A DNA stretch of 64,000 nt from Lachnospiraceae bacterium. Lineage in GTDB: Bacteria > Bacillota > Clostridia > Lachnospirales > Lachnospiraceae. The notes beneath the pieces were generated by a model. That model searched no databases. It saw only the letters and a list, made by a program, of their open reading frames with translations, and had not been told where the DNA came from. The stretch covers positions 1 to 64,000 of the forward strand of contig JAEEXG010000001.1 of assembly GCA_016291405.1 (NCBI GenBank), given 5' to 3'. Positions 48,203 to 58,141 of the stretch are shown one piece after another (positions within the stretch are counted from its first letter, which is position 1; every line of letters starts with the position of its first letter). A program made the translations under genes and the position numbers.

Positions 48203-49846
48203 TTATTCAGCAGAAATAATGTAATAGTAAATCGGCTGACCGCCTGAATTGATTTCTACATCACATTTAGAATACTTCTCGTTAATGTACTCTTCGATCT
48301 TCTTAACCTGATCTTCTGTGACTTCACGGCCGTAATAAATGCTGAAAAGTTCAACGTCTGAATCTTTTGCCATTTCATCTATCATTTCAAAAACTGCTGT
48401 ATTCATGTCGGAACTAACGCTTAACAATCCGCTGTCTCCGATTCCCATGAAATCGCCTTCTTTGATTTCTTTATCATCAATCTGAGTGTCTCTGACAGCG
48501 TATGTAACCTGACCTGTCTTAACATTCTTGATTTCTTCAACCATGGTTTCTTCGTTTTCTTTGGAAGAAAGGTCGGGAGCAAAGTTAATCATTGCTGTAA
48601 TTCCCTGAGGAATGGTCTTTGTGGGAATTACGATAACTTCTTTTCCTTCAACAAGATACTGAGCCTGGTTGGCAGCCATGATGATGTTTTTATTGTTAGG
48701 AAGAATGAAAATAGTCTTAGCATTGATTTTGCCGATTGCATCAACAAAATCTTCTGTTGAAGGGTTCATGGTCTGACCGCCTTCAATAACATAATCAACG
48801 CCAAGGCCTTTGAATATTTCACTCAAACCTTCACCTGCTGAAACGGAAATAAATCCATAATCCTTTGCAGGTTCTTCTTTCTTTATAGCATTTGCCTTAA
48901 TGCCTTCACGCTCAAGTCTCATATTATCAATCTTGATATCGGAAAGAGCGCCAAACTTAATACCTCTTTGAATAGCAAGACCGGGATCGTTGGTATTAAA
49001 ATGAACTTTTACAACATTTTCATCTACAACCAATGCAATTGAATCACCGATTGTTTCAAGGAAAGTCTTAAAATCAAGTTCATGTTTAATATTAAATGTC
49101 TTATCTAAAATAATGTTAAACTCTGTATCGTAATCATACTTAATGCTTGAAGCTTCTTCGGATACTTCATCTTTATTATCGCCTGACTGCTTGTTAAGTG
49201 CGCTAAAGTCGATTTCTTTACCGAGGAAAGCATCAAAAGCTCCGTGCATTACTTCCACCAAGCCCTGTCCGCCTGAGTCCACAACGCCGGCCTGCTTTAA
49301 TACAGGAAGCATTTCGGGAGTCTGACTTAAAACATACTCGGCATGCTCGATAATTTCTTTAATATAAGCTTCCATATCGCTCGCACCTGAATTTGCAAGC
49401 TCATTAGCCTTTTCACAAGCGCCCTTTGCAACGGTAAGGATTGTACCTTCCTTAGGCTTCATAACAGCCTTGTAAGCCGTTTCAACAGCTTTTGTGAAAG
49501 CTTCTGCAATAACAGGAATATCGATTACTTCTTTTGTCTTAACAATGCTTGAAAAACCTCTTAAAAGCTGAGAAAGAATAACACCTGAGTTACCTCTTGC
49601 TCCTTTAAGAGAACCTGAAGAAATCGCTTTACAAAGAGCGGGCATTGTAATGTCATTTGTTGACTGTAATGCCAATACTTCCTTTGCAGCAGACATAATA
49701 GTCATTGTCATGTTTGTACCTGTATCACCGTCGGGTACAGGGAACACGTTTAATTCATTAATCCATTCTTTTTTTGATTCAAGATTATTAGCGCCTGCTA
49801 AGAACATCTTTGCAAGCAATTCAGCATTTATCGTATTTGTTGCCAA
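48203..49846 (-). CDS. DAK2 domain fatty acid kinase, YloV/FakA-like
   Basis: LNVFPVPDGDTGTNMTMT; SLKGARGNSGVILSQLLRGF; AGVVDSGGQGLVEVMHGA. Confidence 0.95.
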   Translation of the reverse strand: MATNTINAELLAKMFLAGANNLESKKEWINELNVFPVPDGDTGTNMTMTIMSAAKEVLALQSTNDITMPALCKAISSGSLKGARGNSGVILSQLLRGFSSIVKTKEVIDIPVIAEAFTKAVETAYKAVMKPKEGTILTVAKGACEKANELANSGASDMEAYIKEIIEHAEYVLSQTPEMLPVLKQAGVVDSGGQGLVEVMHGAFDAFLGKEIDFSALNKQSGDNKDEVSEEASSIKYDYDTEFNIILDKTFNIKHELDFKTFLETIGDSIALVVDENVVKVHFNTNDPGLAIQRGIKFGALSDIKIDNMRLEREGIKANAIKKEEPAKDYGFISVSAGEGLSEIFKGLGVDYVIEGGQTMNPSTEDFVDAIGKINAKTIFILPNNKNIIMAANQAQYLVEGKEVIVIPTKTIPQGITAMINFAPDLSSKENEETMVEEIKNVKTGQVTYAVRDTQIDDKEIKEGDFMGIGDSGLLSVSSDMNTAVFEMIDEMAKDSDVELFSIYYGREVTEDQVKKIEEYINEKYSKCDVEINSGGQPIYYYIISAE

Positions 49847-49858
49847 ATCAACATCCTC

Positions 49859-50236
49859 CTAGTCAATCACTTTAACGTCTTCCACGAAAACGTTGATTTT
49901 ACCGATTTCAAGACCGGTGAATTCTTCTACTTTATATTTAACATTATTAATAAGATTTTCTACAACAGCGTGAATACTAACACCATAAGAAACTATTATA
50001 TGAAAATCAAGGGCAAGTTTACGGGATTCGGTCAAAGAAACATTGATACCTCTGCAAATATCTGCAGAATTAATCTTAAGCAATCTAACCAAACCGTCTT
50101 TAACGTTAACATTTGCCATTCCAACAATTCCGAAGCATTCTACTGCTACCGAACCGGCGTACTGCATAATTACACTGGGATCTATAACCACATTACCCAA
50201 ATGAGTATCCATGGAAGAACCTTTCATATATGCCAC
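49859..50236 (-). CDS. Asp23/Gls24 family envelope stress protein (YloU-like)
   Basis: GNVVIDPSVIMQYAGSVAVECFGIVGMA; directly upstream of DAK2 gene. Confidence 0.93.
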   Translation of the reverse strand: MAYMKGSSMDTHLGNVVIDPSVIMQYAGSVAVECFGIVGMANVNVKDGLVRLLKINSADICRGINVSLTESRKLALDFHIIVSYGVSIHAVVENLINNVKYKVEEFTGLEIGKINVFVEDVKVID

Positions 50237-50345
50237 CTCCGTTTGATTTTTTACCTACTTAACTGTATGCCTTAGATATTATAACCGCTTTAAAGGAAAA
50301 AAGAAACTACATTTTTACCTATTTTACTCTATTTTAATTTTTCAC

Positions 50346-50374
50346 TTGCAATTTAAAACTTTATCTGATAATAT
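50346..50374 (+). promoter_or_regulatory. Sigma-A promoter of rpmB
   Basis: TTGCAA (50346-50351), 17 bp, TAATAT (50369-50374). Confidence 0.7.
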
Positions 50375-50426
50375 CTTTATGTTGCGAGTTTCGCAAAGAT
50401 TCAAGGCTTTAAGGAGGTGCTAAGAT

Positions 50427-50612
50427 ATGGCAAAATGTGCAGTTTGCGGTAAAGGTATTCATTTTGGAAATAATGTAAGCCATTCTAATAGAAAATCCAG
50501 CAGAATGTGGGGCTCGAACATCCAGTCTGTTACCTGCAAGGTTAACGGAACCACAAAGAAGCTTCATGTTTGTACCAGATGTTTAAGATCCGGTAAAGTA
50601 GAAAGAGCTTAA
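50427..50612 (+). CDS. rpmB: 50S ribosomal protein L28 (zinc-ribbon form)
   Basis: MAKCAVCGKGIHFGNNVSHSNRKSSRMWGSNIQSV..., paired CxxC motifs. Confidence 0.97.
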   Translation: MAKCAVCGKGIHFGNNVSHSNRKSSRMWGSNIQSVTCKVNGTTKKLHVCTRCLRSGKVERA

Positions 50613-50634
50613 TTCAAAATTGATATCATAAAAA

Positions 50635-50661
50635 AAGAGAACCGATTGGTTCTCTTATTTT
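50635..50661. terminator. Bidirectional terminator
   Basis: AAGAGAACC-GATT-GGTTCTCTT, T-tract on both sides. Confidence 0.88.
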
Positions 50662-50665
50662 TTTG

Positions 50666-51217
50666 TTATTTTGCAGATCTGAAAGGATAATCAATCTCGT
50701 TTTTAAGCTTTTCATACTGCTTATTGATTATCGTTACCATATTGGTATCTCCGCATAAATTGTCGGGATGGAAAATTTTAAGCAAATCTCTGTATCTTTT
50801 CTTTAATGCCAAAGGATTTGTTACCCCTGCAAATAAAGAACCTGACAGATTCATGTTAAACTCTTCTTCATAGTAATCGGAGCGTACTTTTCTCTCCGCT
50901 TCATATGCAAGTTTTTCTTTTGCAAACTTCCTACGGTCTGCTTCCAATGCAGCAAACCCGCTTTGCAAAATTTCCATCTTTTTATCAAAGAACTTCTCTT
51001 CGTCCTTTAATCTTTTTCTTTCTTTAACATTCCGAAGATTAATTTGCTTCATTTCCTCAACAAACTGTACTCGCTCATCAAGGAATTTCTTATGAAGATC
51101 GTTAATTTCTTTCTGCCTTAATTCAAGTCTGATATTCTCTTCGAAAAGCCAGCGTTTTAATTCATTCAGTTTTTCAACATCATTACTTAAAAGTACCTCT
51201 TCGAAAGATTCAGCCAT
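50666..51217 (-). CDS. Coiled-coil protein with C-terminal J-domain-like segment
   Basis: ALKKRYRDLLKIFHPDNLCGD resembles the DnaJ helix II-HPD region. Confidence 0.75.
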   Translation of the reverse strand: MAESFEEVLLSNDVEKLNELKRWLFEENIRLELRQKEINDLHKKFLDERVQFVEEMKQINLRNVKERKRLKDEEKFFDKKMEILQSGFAALEADRRKFAKEKLAYEAERKVRSDYYEEEFNMNLSGSLFAGVTNPLALKKRYRDLLKIFHPDNLCGDTNMVTIINKQYEKLKNEIDYPFRSAK

Positions 51218-51615
51218 CAGGTGTCCTCCTTTGGAAATGCTTTGTCGATTGCTTCTTCATTTGAAGGCATGTTCTTTTTGTTTGACATGTCAGCAATCTT
51301 ATCAATTACATCGGGCACCAAATCAAGAGCCTTTGATAAAGCATCCTGATTCTTAACATTAACAAGTTTTGTGGTTCCGTTTTTAATAATCAAAACAGCG
51401 CTGGGAGTTACCTTACCGGTAATACCGCCACCGTCTCCTGCTTTCTTTGTATTCTCGCATGTTCCCGCAGCCATTCCGAATGAAACGTCAACAAGCGGAA
51501 GAATAATTGTGTCGTCAATCTTTGTGGGATCTCCGATAACGGTTTTTGTAGATATTATTGTATCCATTCCCTTTAACAAAGATTCGATAATATTCTCTGA
51601 TTTCTTTTCAGACAT
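51217..51615 (-). CDS. GerW/YtfJ family sporulation-associated protein
   Basis: MDTIISTKTVIGDPTKIDDTIILPLVDVSFGMAAG...GGGITGKVTPSAVLII. Confidence 0.93.
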   Translation of the reverse strand: MSEKKSENIIESLLKGMDTIISTKTVIGDPTKIDDTIILPLVDVSFGMAAGTCENTKKAGDGGGITGKVTPSAVLIIKNGTTKLVNVKNQDALSKALDLVPDVIDKIADMSNKKNMPSNEEAIDKAFPKEDT

Positions 51616-51618
51616 GAA

Positions 51619-52389
51619 TTATACCTCCCTTAGTAACTTAATAACCCTTTTAATATCTTTATTAAAATATGCCGACAGTAAAACTGTAAGTAATACTATC
51701 AGAGTAATTCTTCCTTTAGCATCAAGCTTCACATCCGTAACCACATTTTCAAAGTCGCCTTTAACATGTACATGGGAAGCTATAAACGGAATCAAAGCAC
51801 TGTAATACACAAGAATCTGTCCTGTTACGGAAGGATCTTCAAAACCGACGATGGCATCTAAGTTCCATTTTCTTGGTAAAATATGCTTTAGCAATCGAAC
51901 AAGCGAATCTTTTGCCTTATCAAAGGCTCTTTCAAACAAATCCGACTTAATGAGTTCAATATACTTTTTAATTTTATCATACTTTCCGTTTTTAGTTAAA
52001 CCATTATTATCCGATTTATCATCGGCCTCAACCTTTTCAGGGTTAAAATCATCCTCGATTTTTTCAGATTCTTTTTCACTTTCGCCTGTCGGCTTCTCTT
52101 TTATCTTTATTTCCTTCTCATCATCAGGCTTCTCTTTTTTCTTTAATTTTATACCTAAAATTCTAAGTATAAATTTTTCATCCCGATTAATGTCAAAAGA
52201 AAAATGAAGCAAGTGAAAAAGCCATCCTCCGGTAGCTATAAAGGAATAATCATCACCGGATTTATAATAAGCTTTAACTTTATATCCGATAGGAAAGAAT
52301 AATACTAAAGCTAAAACTAATAAAACTAACCCAAGTATCCCTAAAAGAACATATGCAATTATTGAAAGTATATGCAAAAATGCCGCCAT
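51619..52389 (-). CDS. DUF2953 domain membrane protein
   Basis: N-terminal TM, acidic/Lys-rich linker, upstream of ytfJ; matches the usual ytfJ-DUF2953 context. Confidence 0.8.
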   Translation of the reverse strand: MAAFLHILSIIAYVLLGILGLVLLVLALVLFFPIGYKVKAYYKSGDDYSFIATGGWLFHLLHFSFDINRDEKFILRILGIKLKKKEKPDDEKEIKIKEKPTGESEKESEKIEDDFNPEKVEADDKSDNNGLTKNGKYDKIKKYIELIKSDLFERAFDKAKDSLVRLLKHILPRKWNLDAIVGFEDPSVTGQILVYYSALIPFIASHVHVKGDFENVVTDVKLDAKGRITLIVLLTVLLSAYFNKDIKRVIKLLREV

Positions 52390-52787
52390 TAAAGGTTTTC
52401 CTCGTTATAAAACAAATTACTTACATCTGAAGGATCAAAGGTATTTATTGTTTCTCTAAACTTAAGTTCATTAAACTTTCTAAAAGATAAAGAAACTATG
52501 CAACGGATATATTCATAGGCATCATCTTCAGATTTAAACAATCCCGCAAGTTCTATTCTTTTATCTTGATAATGCTTGTTTTTAAGCATGTTTGAGCCAA
52601 ATATAACAGGTTTTTCTTCGTCTTCTAAGAAACAAACAAGATAATACTTTTTAGTAACTGAATTACTTGTAAACTTTTTTAAAAGTTCCTCTATCTTATC
52701 CTTGTTTCCGTCAAAATAGAGATTATCTAAAAGGATAATATTATTTGTCGTTCCATTGTCCGTTTTGTTTAATCTTTTTATATTCAT
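52389..52787 (-). CDS. Conserved protein of unknown function
   Basis: ORF 52389..52823; probable start at MNIKRLNKTDNG (52787). Overlaps the Nudix gene 3' end. Confidence 0.6.
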   Translation of the reverse strand: MNIKRLNKTDNGTTNNIILLDNLYFDGNKDKIEELLKKFTSNSVTKKYYLVCFLEDEEKPVIFGSNMLKNKHYQDKRIELAGLFKSEDDAYEYIRCIVSLSFRKFNELKFRETINTFDPSDVSNLFYNEENL

Positions 52788-53184
52788 CATATGCCTTTTC
52801 AAGAATGTCTCTCTCGTTGTCATATTTTAATAAATGGTATGCTTCGTGAAGCTTGTAAAACCCGGAGTCCAAAAAGAACTCTTCTCTTTGGGGTTTTGAA
52901 TAAAAAGAATCCGTCTGCATCAAAAACCAGTGAACATACTTGGTTATTTCTTCATTACCGACTTTAAATTTATAACTTGTTTCACCTATATATTTAATTA
53001 TTTCAGCAGTAGATCCTGTTTCTTCTTTTACTTCTCTTACGGCTGTCATTTCTTTTGTCTCCCCTTCTTCCATGGTTCCCTTGGGAAGCACCCAGCCTTT
53101 ATATCTTTCTCCTGTGTTTTTATATAAACAAAGTATTTTTCCACGGTATATGACAATACCGCCGCAGCTGATTGATTCTTTCAT
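52741..53184 (-). CDS. NUDIX hydrolase
   Basis: Nudix box GTMEEGETKEMTAVREVKEETG. Confidence 0.96.
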   Translation of the reverse strand: MKESISCGGIVIYRGKILCLYKNTGERYKGWVLPKGTMEEGETKEMTAVREVKEETGSTAEIIKYIGETSYKFKVGNEEITKYVHWFLMQTDSFYSKPQREEFFLDSGFYKLHEAYHLLKYDNERDILEKAYDEYKKIKQNGQWNDK

Positions 53185-53203
53185 TTCAATCCCTCCTGAC
53201 TAA

Positions 53204-55978
53204 CTATTCTTCCACATATTCGGAAGTATCAAACCTTCTAAAGTATTCATCAAATATTTTCTTTGCCATAGGAACGGCGTAAAGATTACCGGAGCCCGCA
53301 TTTTCCAGAATAATTGTTACGCATATTTCAGGATCGTCCATGGGTGCAAATCCTGTAAACCATGAGTGAGTGGATTTGCTGAAATCACTGAATTCCGCCG
53401 AACCTGTTTTACCGCATACAGTGTATTTATCGTTATTAAGCTTCTTACCTGTACCGCTTGTAATAACGGCACGCATCATTTCTTTTACGGCATCGCTTTC
53501 TTCCTTTGTAAAGACGGTCTTATATTCAGAAGGTGCAAATTCTTTAACGGTATTCATATTTGAATTTACAACACTTGAAATTAGATAGGGCTTCATGATT
53601 TTACCTTCATTTGCGATTGCTGAAGTAATCATGTTCAAATGCATGGGCGTCATAAGGGTATCGCCCTGACCAAATGCCGTTCTTACCATGGTAATGTCAT
53701 CAAAATCATTTGAAACCTTTGCCGTACTCTCCGCATAGTTCATGGAAAGAGGAAGTTCATTGTTAAACAAAAGGTCATCAAGTGTATTCTGGAATTTATC
53801 TCTGTCAAGTTTAAGACCGATATTACCAAAGGATGAGTTACAAGAAATCGCAAAGGATTTCTTTAAATCCACATATCCGTGAGCCTGATGGTTGTAACAG
53901 ATTATCTTACCCTCATCTACTCTTAATTCACCGTTACAATTAAAGGAATAATCATTATAAGTTTCAGGGTTCTCTCTTATATATTCAAGAAGTGTAATAA
54001 TCTTAAATGTTGAACCGGGAGGATATAAACCTTGCGTTGCTCTGTTTAAAAGCACACTGCTGTCTTTATCATTAATAAGATCATCCCAAATTGCATCAAT
54101 TTCATTAGGGTCAAAGTCAGGCTTTGATACACAGGCTAAGATTTCTCCTGTTTTGGGATTTGATACTATAACAGCTCCGTTGTAAGTTCCGATTGCTGTA
54201 TATGCAGCTTTTTGGATTCCTACATCAAGAGTTGTTATAACTCCGTCCGCAAGATATTTATCTCCTGTAAAATCGGCCGTCATTCTCTCACCCAATGGCT
54301 GATTAGAATTTATAAGATAGTAATTTGCCTGGCCCTCAATACCTGCTTTACCGTTTGATGCATAGCCGACTACATGAGAAAAAATGTTATAGAATGGATA
54401 AAATCTATATTCATCCTTTCCCTTTTCATTTATTGTTTCGGCTAAGATTTCATTATCTCTTGAATAAATCTTTCCTCGTATATTCTGAGTAATAAGCACT
54501 TCCTGTCTGGGATTATAGGAATTGTTTATAAGTTCTTCTTCATGAGTTGCGGAATAAATGCAAAGGTAAGTACAAAGGGCAAAGAAAACAGCAATAAATA
54601 AATAAGTGATTGCAAGCACTAAATTTGACTGTTTCTTCATGTTCCCCGGAACTTTTTGGTCTTCATTTAATTCATAACCTTCTTTTCCCCGAATGATATA
54701 CATTGATTCAATTATAAAAATTGAAAAAATCGTAGCCATTACGGAGCTTCCGCCGTAACTTACCAAAGGAAGGGTCACACCTGTTAAGGGAATGAATTTT
54801 GTACCGCCTCCGATAGTTAAGAAAACCTGGAATATGTATGAAATGCCAAGTCCGATGGAGCAAAGCTTATAAAAGTTATTTTCAAACTTAAAGGATATGT
54901 TTATAAACATGATATAGCAGCTTAAGCAAATCAATATCATGCAAATAGAGAACACAATTCCAAGTTCCTGAGTAATTGCCGAAAAGATAAAGTCGGTTTC
55001 AACGTAAGGTATAGTTTCGGGAGTTCCACCGAATAATCCAAGTCCAAACCATGAACCGCTTCCTATTGCAAACAAAGACTGAGTAATCTGGTATCCTTCG
55101 TTATCAATTACGGAAAAAGGATCAATAAAGGCGGCTACTCTTACCTGTACATGTCTTAAAATCTTAAAGGCAATAAATGATGCTATGCCTCCCATTAGCG
55201 TACCCAAGCCTAAATACCAGAAGTTTCTTGTGGCAATAAAGACCATTAGAACATATACAACATAAAGGATTAAGCCTGCACCAAGGTCGTTAGACAAAAT
55301 CAAGATGCAAACATGTATTGCCGCAAATAAAGTGGTTATAACCAGGCTTTTAAAGCTTGTGTCGTTATACAAAGCTCCTGCCACAAACAAAACAAAAAGG
55401 ATTTTAACAAACTCGGATGGCATAAAAGAAACGCCGAATAAAGAAATGGATAGTTTTGAACCATTTGTCAAAGTTCCAAGTAAGTTAACTATAGCAAGTA
55501 AAGTAATACCCGTAAGGCCGTATAAATAAGGCATATTGGGTATTTTTTCAAATTTGATTAAAAGTAACGGAATAAGCCCACCGATTAAAAATGAAAGGGC
55601 TATAATAATCATTTGTTTTAAGGCCTCATTAAAATCAATTCTTGTAAGCATAATGAGTCCTATGCTTATAAGGAGGCAGGAATTATTAATCAAAAGCCTG
55701 TTTATCCTTGGATAAATCATGGGAACAGCTTCAATGATTAATAACATAAGAATCTGAAAAACAGCGTAAAAAATCAGATATTTTAAGTTACCTGTTTTTA
55801 AGCAGATTGATAAAAATCCCGAAAAGTGAATTAAAATAATCAAAACCACCTGACGGGTATAGATTGCCCTTCTTGCCTTCTCCTCTTTATACTTAAAGAC
55901 CATAAAGCACTCGAGGGTATATACCATTATGAAAATAGTTATAAAATACTTCGATAATGTCGTTATATACTGAACCAA
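53204..55978 (-). CDS. Fusion of SEDS (FtsW/RodA) glycosyltransferase and class B PBP transpeptidase
   Basis: SEDS half: SFMPSEFVKILF, LSNDLGAGLILY, ETDFIFSAITQELG, GVTLPLVSYGGSSV. PBP half: PPGSTFKII (SxxK), SCNSSFG (SxN), CGKTGSAEF (KTG). One uninterrupted 924-aa frame. Confidence 0.95.
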   Translation of the reverse strand: MVQYITTLSKYFITIFIMVYTLECFMVFKYKEEKARRAIYTRQVVLIILIHFSGFLSICLKTGNLKYLIFYAVFQILMLLIIEAVPMIYPRINRLLINNSCLLISIGLIMLTRIDFNEALKQMIIIALSFLIGGLIPLLLIKFEKIPNMPYLYGLTGITLLAIVNLLGTLTNGSKLSISLFGVSFMPSEFVKILFVLFVAGALYNDTSFKSLVITTLFAAIHVCILILSNDLGAGLILYVVYVLMVFIATRNFWYLGLGTLMGGIASFIAFKILRHVQVRVAAFIDPFSVIDNEGYQITQSLFAIGSGSWFGLGLFGGTPETIPYVETDFIFSAITQELGIVFSICMILICLSCYIMFINISFKFENNFYKLCSIGLGISYIFQVFLTIGGGTKFIPLTGVTLPLVSYGGSSVMATIFSIFIIESMYIIRGKEGYELNEDQKVPGNMKKQSNLVLAITYLFIAVFFALCTYLCIYSATHEEELINNSYNPRQEVLITQNIRGKIYSRDNEILAETINEKGKDEYRFYPFYNIFSHVVGYASNGKAGIEGQANYYLINSNQPLGERMTADFTGDKYLADGVITTLDVGIQKAAYTAIGTYNGAVIVSNPKTGEILACVSKPDFDPNEIDAIWDDLINDKDSSVLLNRATQGLYPPGSTFKIITLLEYIRENPETYNDYSFNCNGELRVDEGKIICYNHQAHGYVDLKKSFAISCNSSFGNIGLKLDRDKFQNTLDDLLFNNELPLSMNYAESTAKVSNDFDDITMVRTAFGQGDTLMTPMHLNMITSAIANEGKIMKPYLISSVVNSNMNTVKEFAPSEYKTVFTKEESDAVKEMMRAVITSGTGKKLNNDKYTVCGKTGSAEFSDFSKSTHSWFTGFAPMDDPEICVTIILENAGSGNLYAVPMAKKIFDEYFRRFDTSEYVEE

Positions 55979-58087
55979 TTATTCTACTCCTCTGTTCCAG
56001 TAAGCCTTGGTGTATTCTTTAGGAAAATCATTGGTGTTTTTAAAAAGCAAATCACAAATATTTTCTGTTTCTTTTTCATTTTCATCAACAAAGGAAAGAA
56101 AAGCCTTGTAATTATCAATACCTTTTTCATTAATTAAACATGTGGGAACGCTGTTAAAAATAGTGTTGTAACAAAGATTACAATTTCTGTATACACAAAA
56201 CTTAGCATTTGTGCGATCCACAATATAAGAAAAGTCAGCTCCCTTATCTTTAAGGCATCCCACATTGGTCTTAGCCACGCAATTTGCACTTTGCATTAAA
56301 GGAAGCTTACCATATACGCAAACGTATTCTCCCTTTGCATCAAGATCAGATATTTCATGACGTGACAATTCATAGGGCGCAATAAAAGAATCGGCCTTTT
56401 CTAACACCAAATCTTTTGATGCTTTATTAAATGCATAGATTCCGGGACCGTAAATAACAAATCCCTTAAAATCGCTTTCTTCCACAGCACTTATTTCTTC
56501 AAAATTTTGAACCATAATACCGGAAACGTTATTTGAGACAGCAAAAGAAACCGCTTCCTTTAAATAGGCTCTGTCTTTGTTTCTTGCAATAAAAGGTAAG
56601 CACATAATCACCTTCTTTGAAGGGACTTTAAGTGCTTTTAAATTTTCGTATTCCAAAGCTAAATAGAAATCTTCTTGTCTCTTATTTAAAACACCAATCT
56701 GGCCCTTAGTATAAGCCATGATTATGGGTAATTTTTTAAAAGAAACAGGTTTTCTTTTCTTAATATCTGTAACAGAAGATTTAAATCTGTTCTCTAAAAC
56801 GGTATGTCTGTAATTATCAAGCATTTCTTCTTCAAGCAAAGAAACAGCTTCTCTTCTAAGCTCATTTAAGGCTTTTACAGGGACAAAAGATTCATTATCC
56901 GTTTCACAGAATATTTCATTTATTTCAAAGCAGGTATCCCCAAGCTTAGAAATCTGTTTTGAAATATCTTCTTTTGATAAAGACTTTGTAATGGCCTCCG
57001 AAGGCATATCTCCCATAGCAGTTACACTTATATCACCATAGGTCAAAGTAAGAGAAATGTTTTGACCCATTAAAACGCTGATGAAAGCATCTATCTTTAT
57101 CTTTTTTAAAGAATCAACATATTCTTTAGTAATTTGGGTCATGAGGTTTTCATCATTACCCATATATCCGGGAGTCTTTTCGCAAATCATTTCTTTACCG
57201 TTTTGCATATAGTAATATCCCGTACCAATTTCGCTGCGTAAATAAATGTGCTTAAGCGCATCCAGATCTTTTTTATCAACCTTAAAAGATTTAGGGTCGC
57301 TTAAATAACGGTCAATGTATTTTCTGTACATAGCCGTAACAAAAGCGGTGTATTCAGGCTTCTTCATTCTTCCTTCAATCTTTAAAGAATCAATTTTGGC
57401 TTCAACCAGGTCAGGAATAGACTCAATCGTGCACTGATCCTTCATTGATAAAAAGTAAGATTCATTACTAAGTTTCCCCTTAGGAAGTACGTATTTATAA
57501 GGAAGCCTGCAAGGGCCCGCACATCTTCCTCTGTTTCCGCTTCTTCCTCCAAGGCATGAAGAAAAGAGACATGCTCCCGAATATGAATAACACATTGCCC
57601 CGTGAATAAAGGTTTCTATTTCGATATCTTCATTTTCTTTAATGTTTCTTATTTCTTTTAAAGAAAGCTCTCTTGCAAGCACAACTCTTGAAGCCCCAAG
57701 CTTTTTATACTCTCTTACCGACTCTAAACCTGTAGCAAGGGCCTGTGTACTTACATGACATTCCATATCGGGAAAAAGCTTATTAAACACGCTAATAAGT
57801 CCTAAATCCTGCACAATACAAGCATCTAGGCCAGCTTTATAGAAGGGCTTAATGTATTCACATACATCACTAAATTCTTTTTCTTTAATAAGGGTGTTAA
57901 CGGTTAAATAGACCTTTTTACCGTAAAGATGAGCAATTTTAATAGCTTTAACTATTTCTTCGTCAGTAAAATTATCGGCGTAAGCTCTTGCGCCATATTT
58001 TGACCCACCTAAATAAACGGCATCACAGCCGGCATTGATTGCGCCTATAAAAGATTTGTAATTACCTGCGGGGGCCAATATTTCCAT
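55979..58087 (-). CDS. U32 family peptidase
   Basis: MEILAPAGNYKSFIGAINAGCDAVYLGGSKYGARAYADNF; FIHGAMCYSYSGACLFSSCLGGRSGNRGRCAGPCRLPY. Confidence 0.96.
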   Translation of the reverse strand: MEILAPAGNYKSFIGAINAGCDAVYLGGSKYGARAYADNFTDEEIVKAIKIAHLYGKKVYLTVNTLIKEKEFSDVCEYIKPFYKAGLDACIVQDLGLISVFNKLFPDMECHVSTQALATGLESVREYKKLGASRVVLARELSLKEIRNIKENEDIEIETFIHGAMCYSYSGACLFSSCLGGRSGNRGRCAGPCRLPYKYVLPKGKLSNESYFLSMKDQCTIESIPDLVEAKIDSLKIEGRMKKPEYTAFVTAMYRKYIDRYLSDPKSFKVDKKDLDALKHIYLRSEIGTGYYYMQNGKEMICEKTPGYMGNDENLMTQITKEYVDSLKKIKIDAFISVLMGQNISLTLTYGDISVTAMGDMPSEAITKSLSKEDISKQISKLGDTCFEINEIFCETDNESFVPVKALNELRREAVSLLEEEMLDNYRHTVLENRFKSSVTDIKKRKPVSFKKLPIIMAYTKGQIGVLNKRQEDFYLALEYENLKALKVPSKKVIMCLPFIARNKDRAYLKEAVSFAVSNNVSGIMVQNFEEISAVEESDFKGFVIYGPGIYAFNKASKDLVLEKADSFIAPYELSRHEISDLDAKGEYVCVYGKLPLMQSANCVAKTNVGCLKDKGADFSYIVDRTNAKFCVYRNCNLCYNTIFNSVPTCLINEKGIDNYKAFLSFVDENEKETENICDLLFKNTNDFPKEYTKAYWNRGVE

Positions 58088-58111
58088 AAATGCTCCTTAT
58101 GTATAAAAGAA

Positions 58112-58136
58112 AAAAGGCTGAAATAAACAGCCTTTT
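58112..58136 (-). terminator. Terminator after zapA
   Basis: AAAAGGCTG-AAATAAA-CAGCCTTTT. Confidence 0.75.
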
Positions 58137-58141
58137 TGTCA

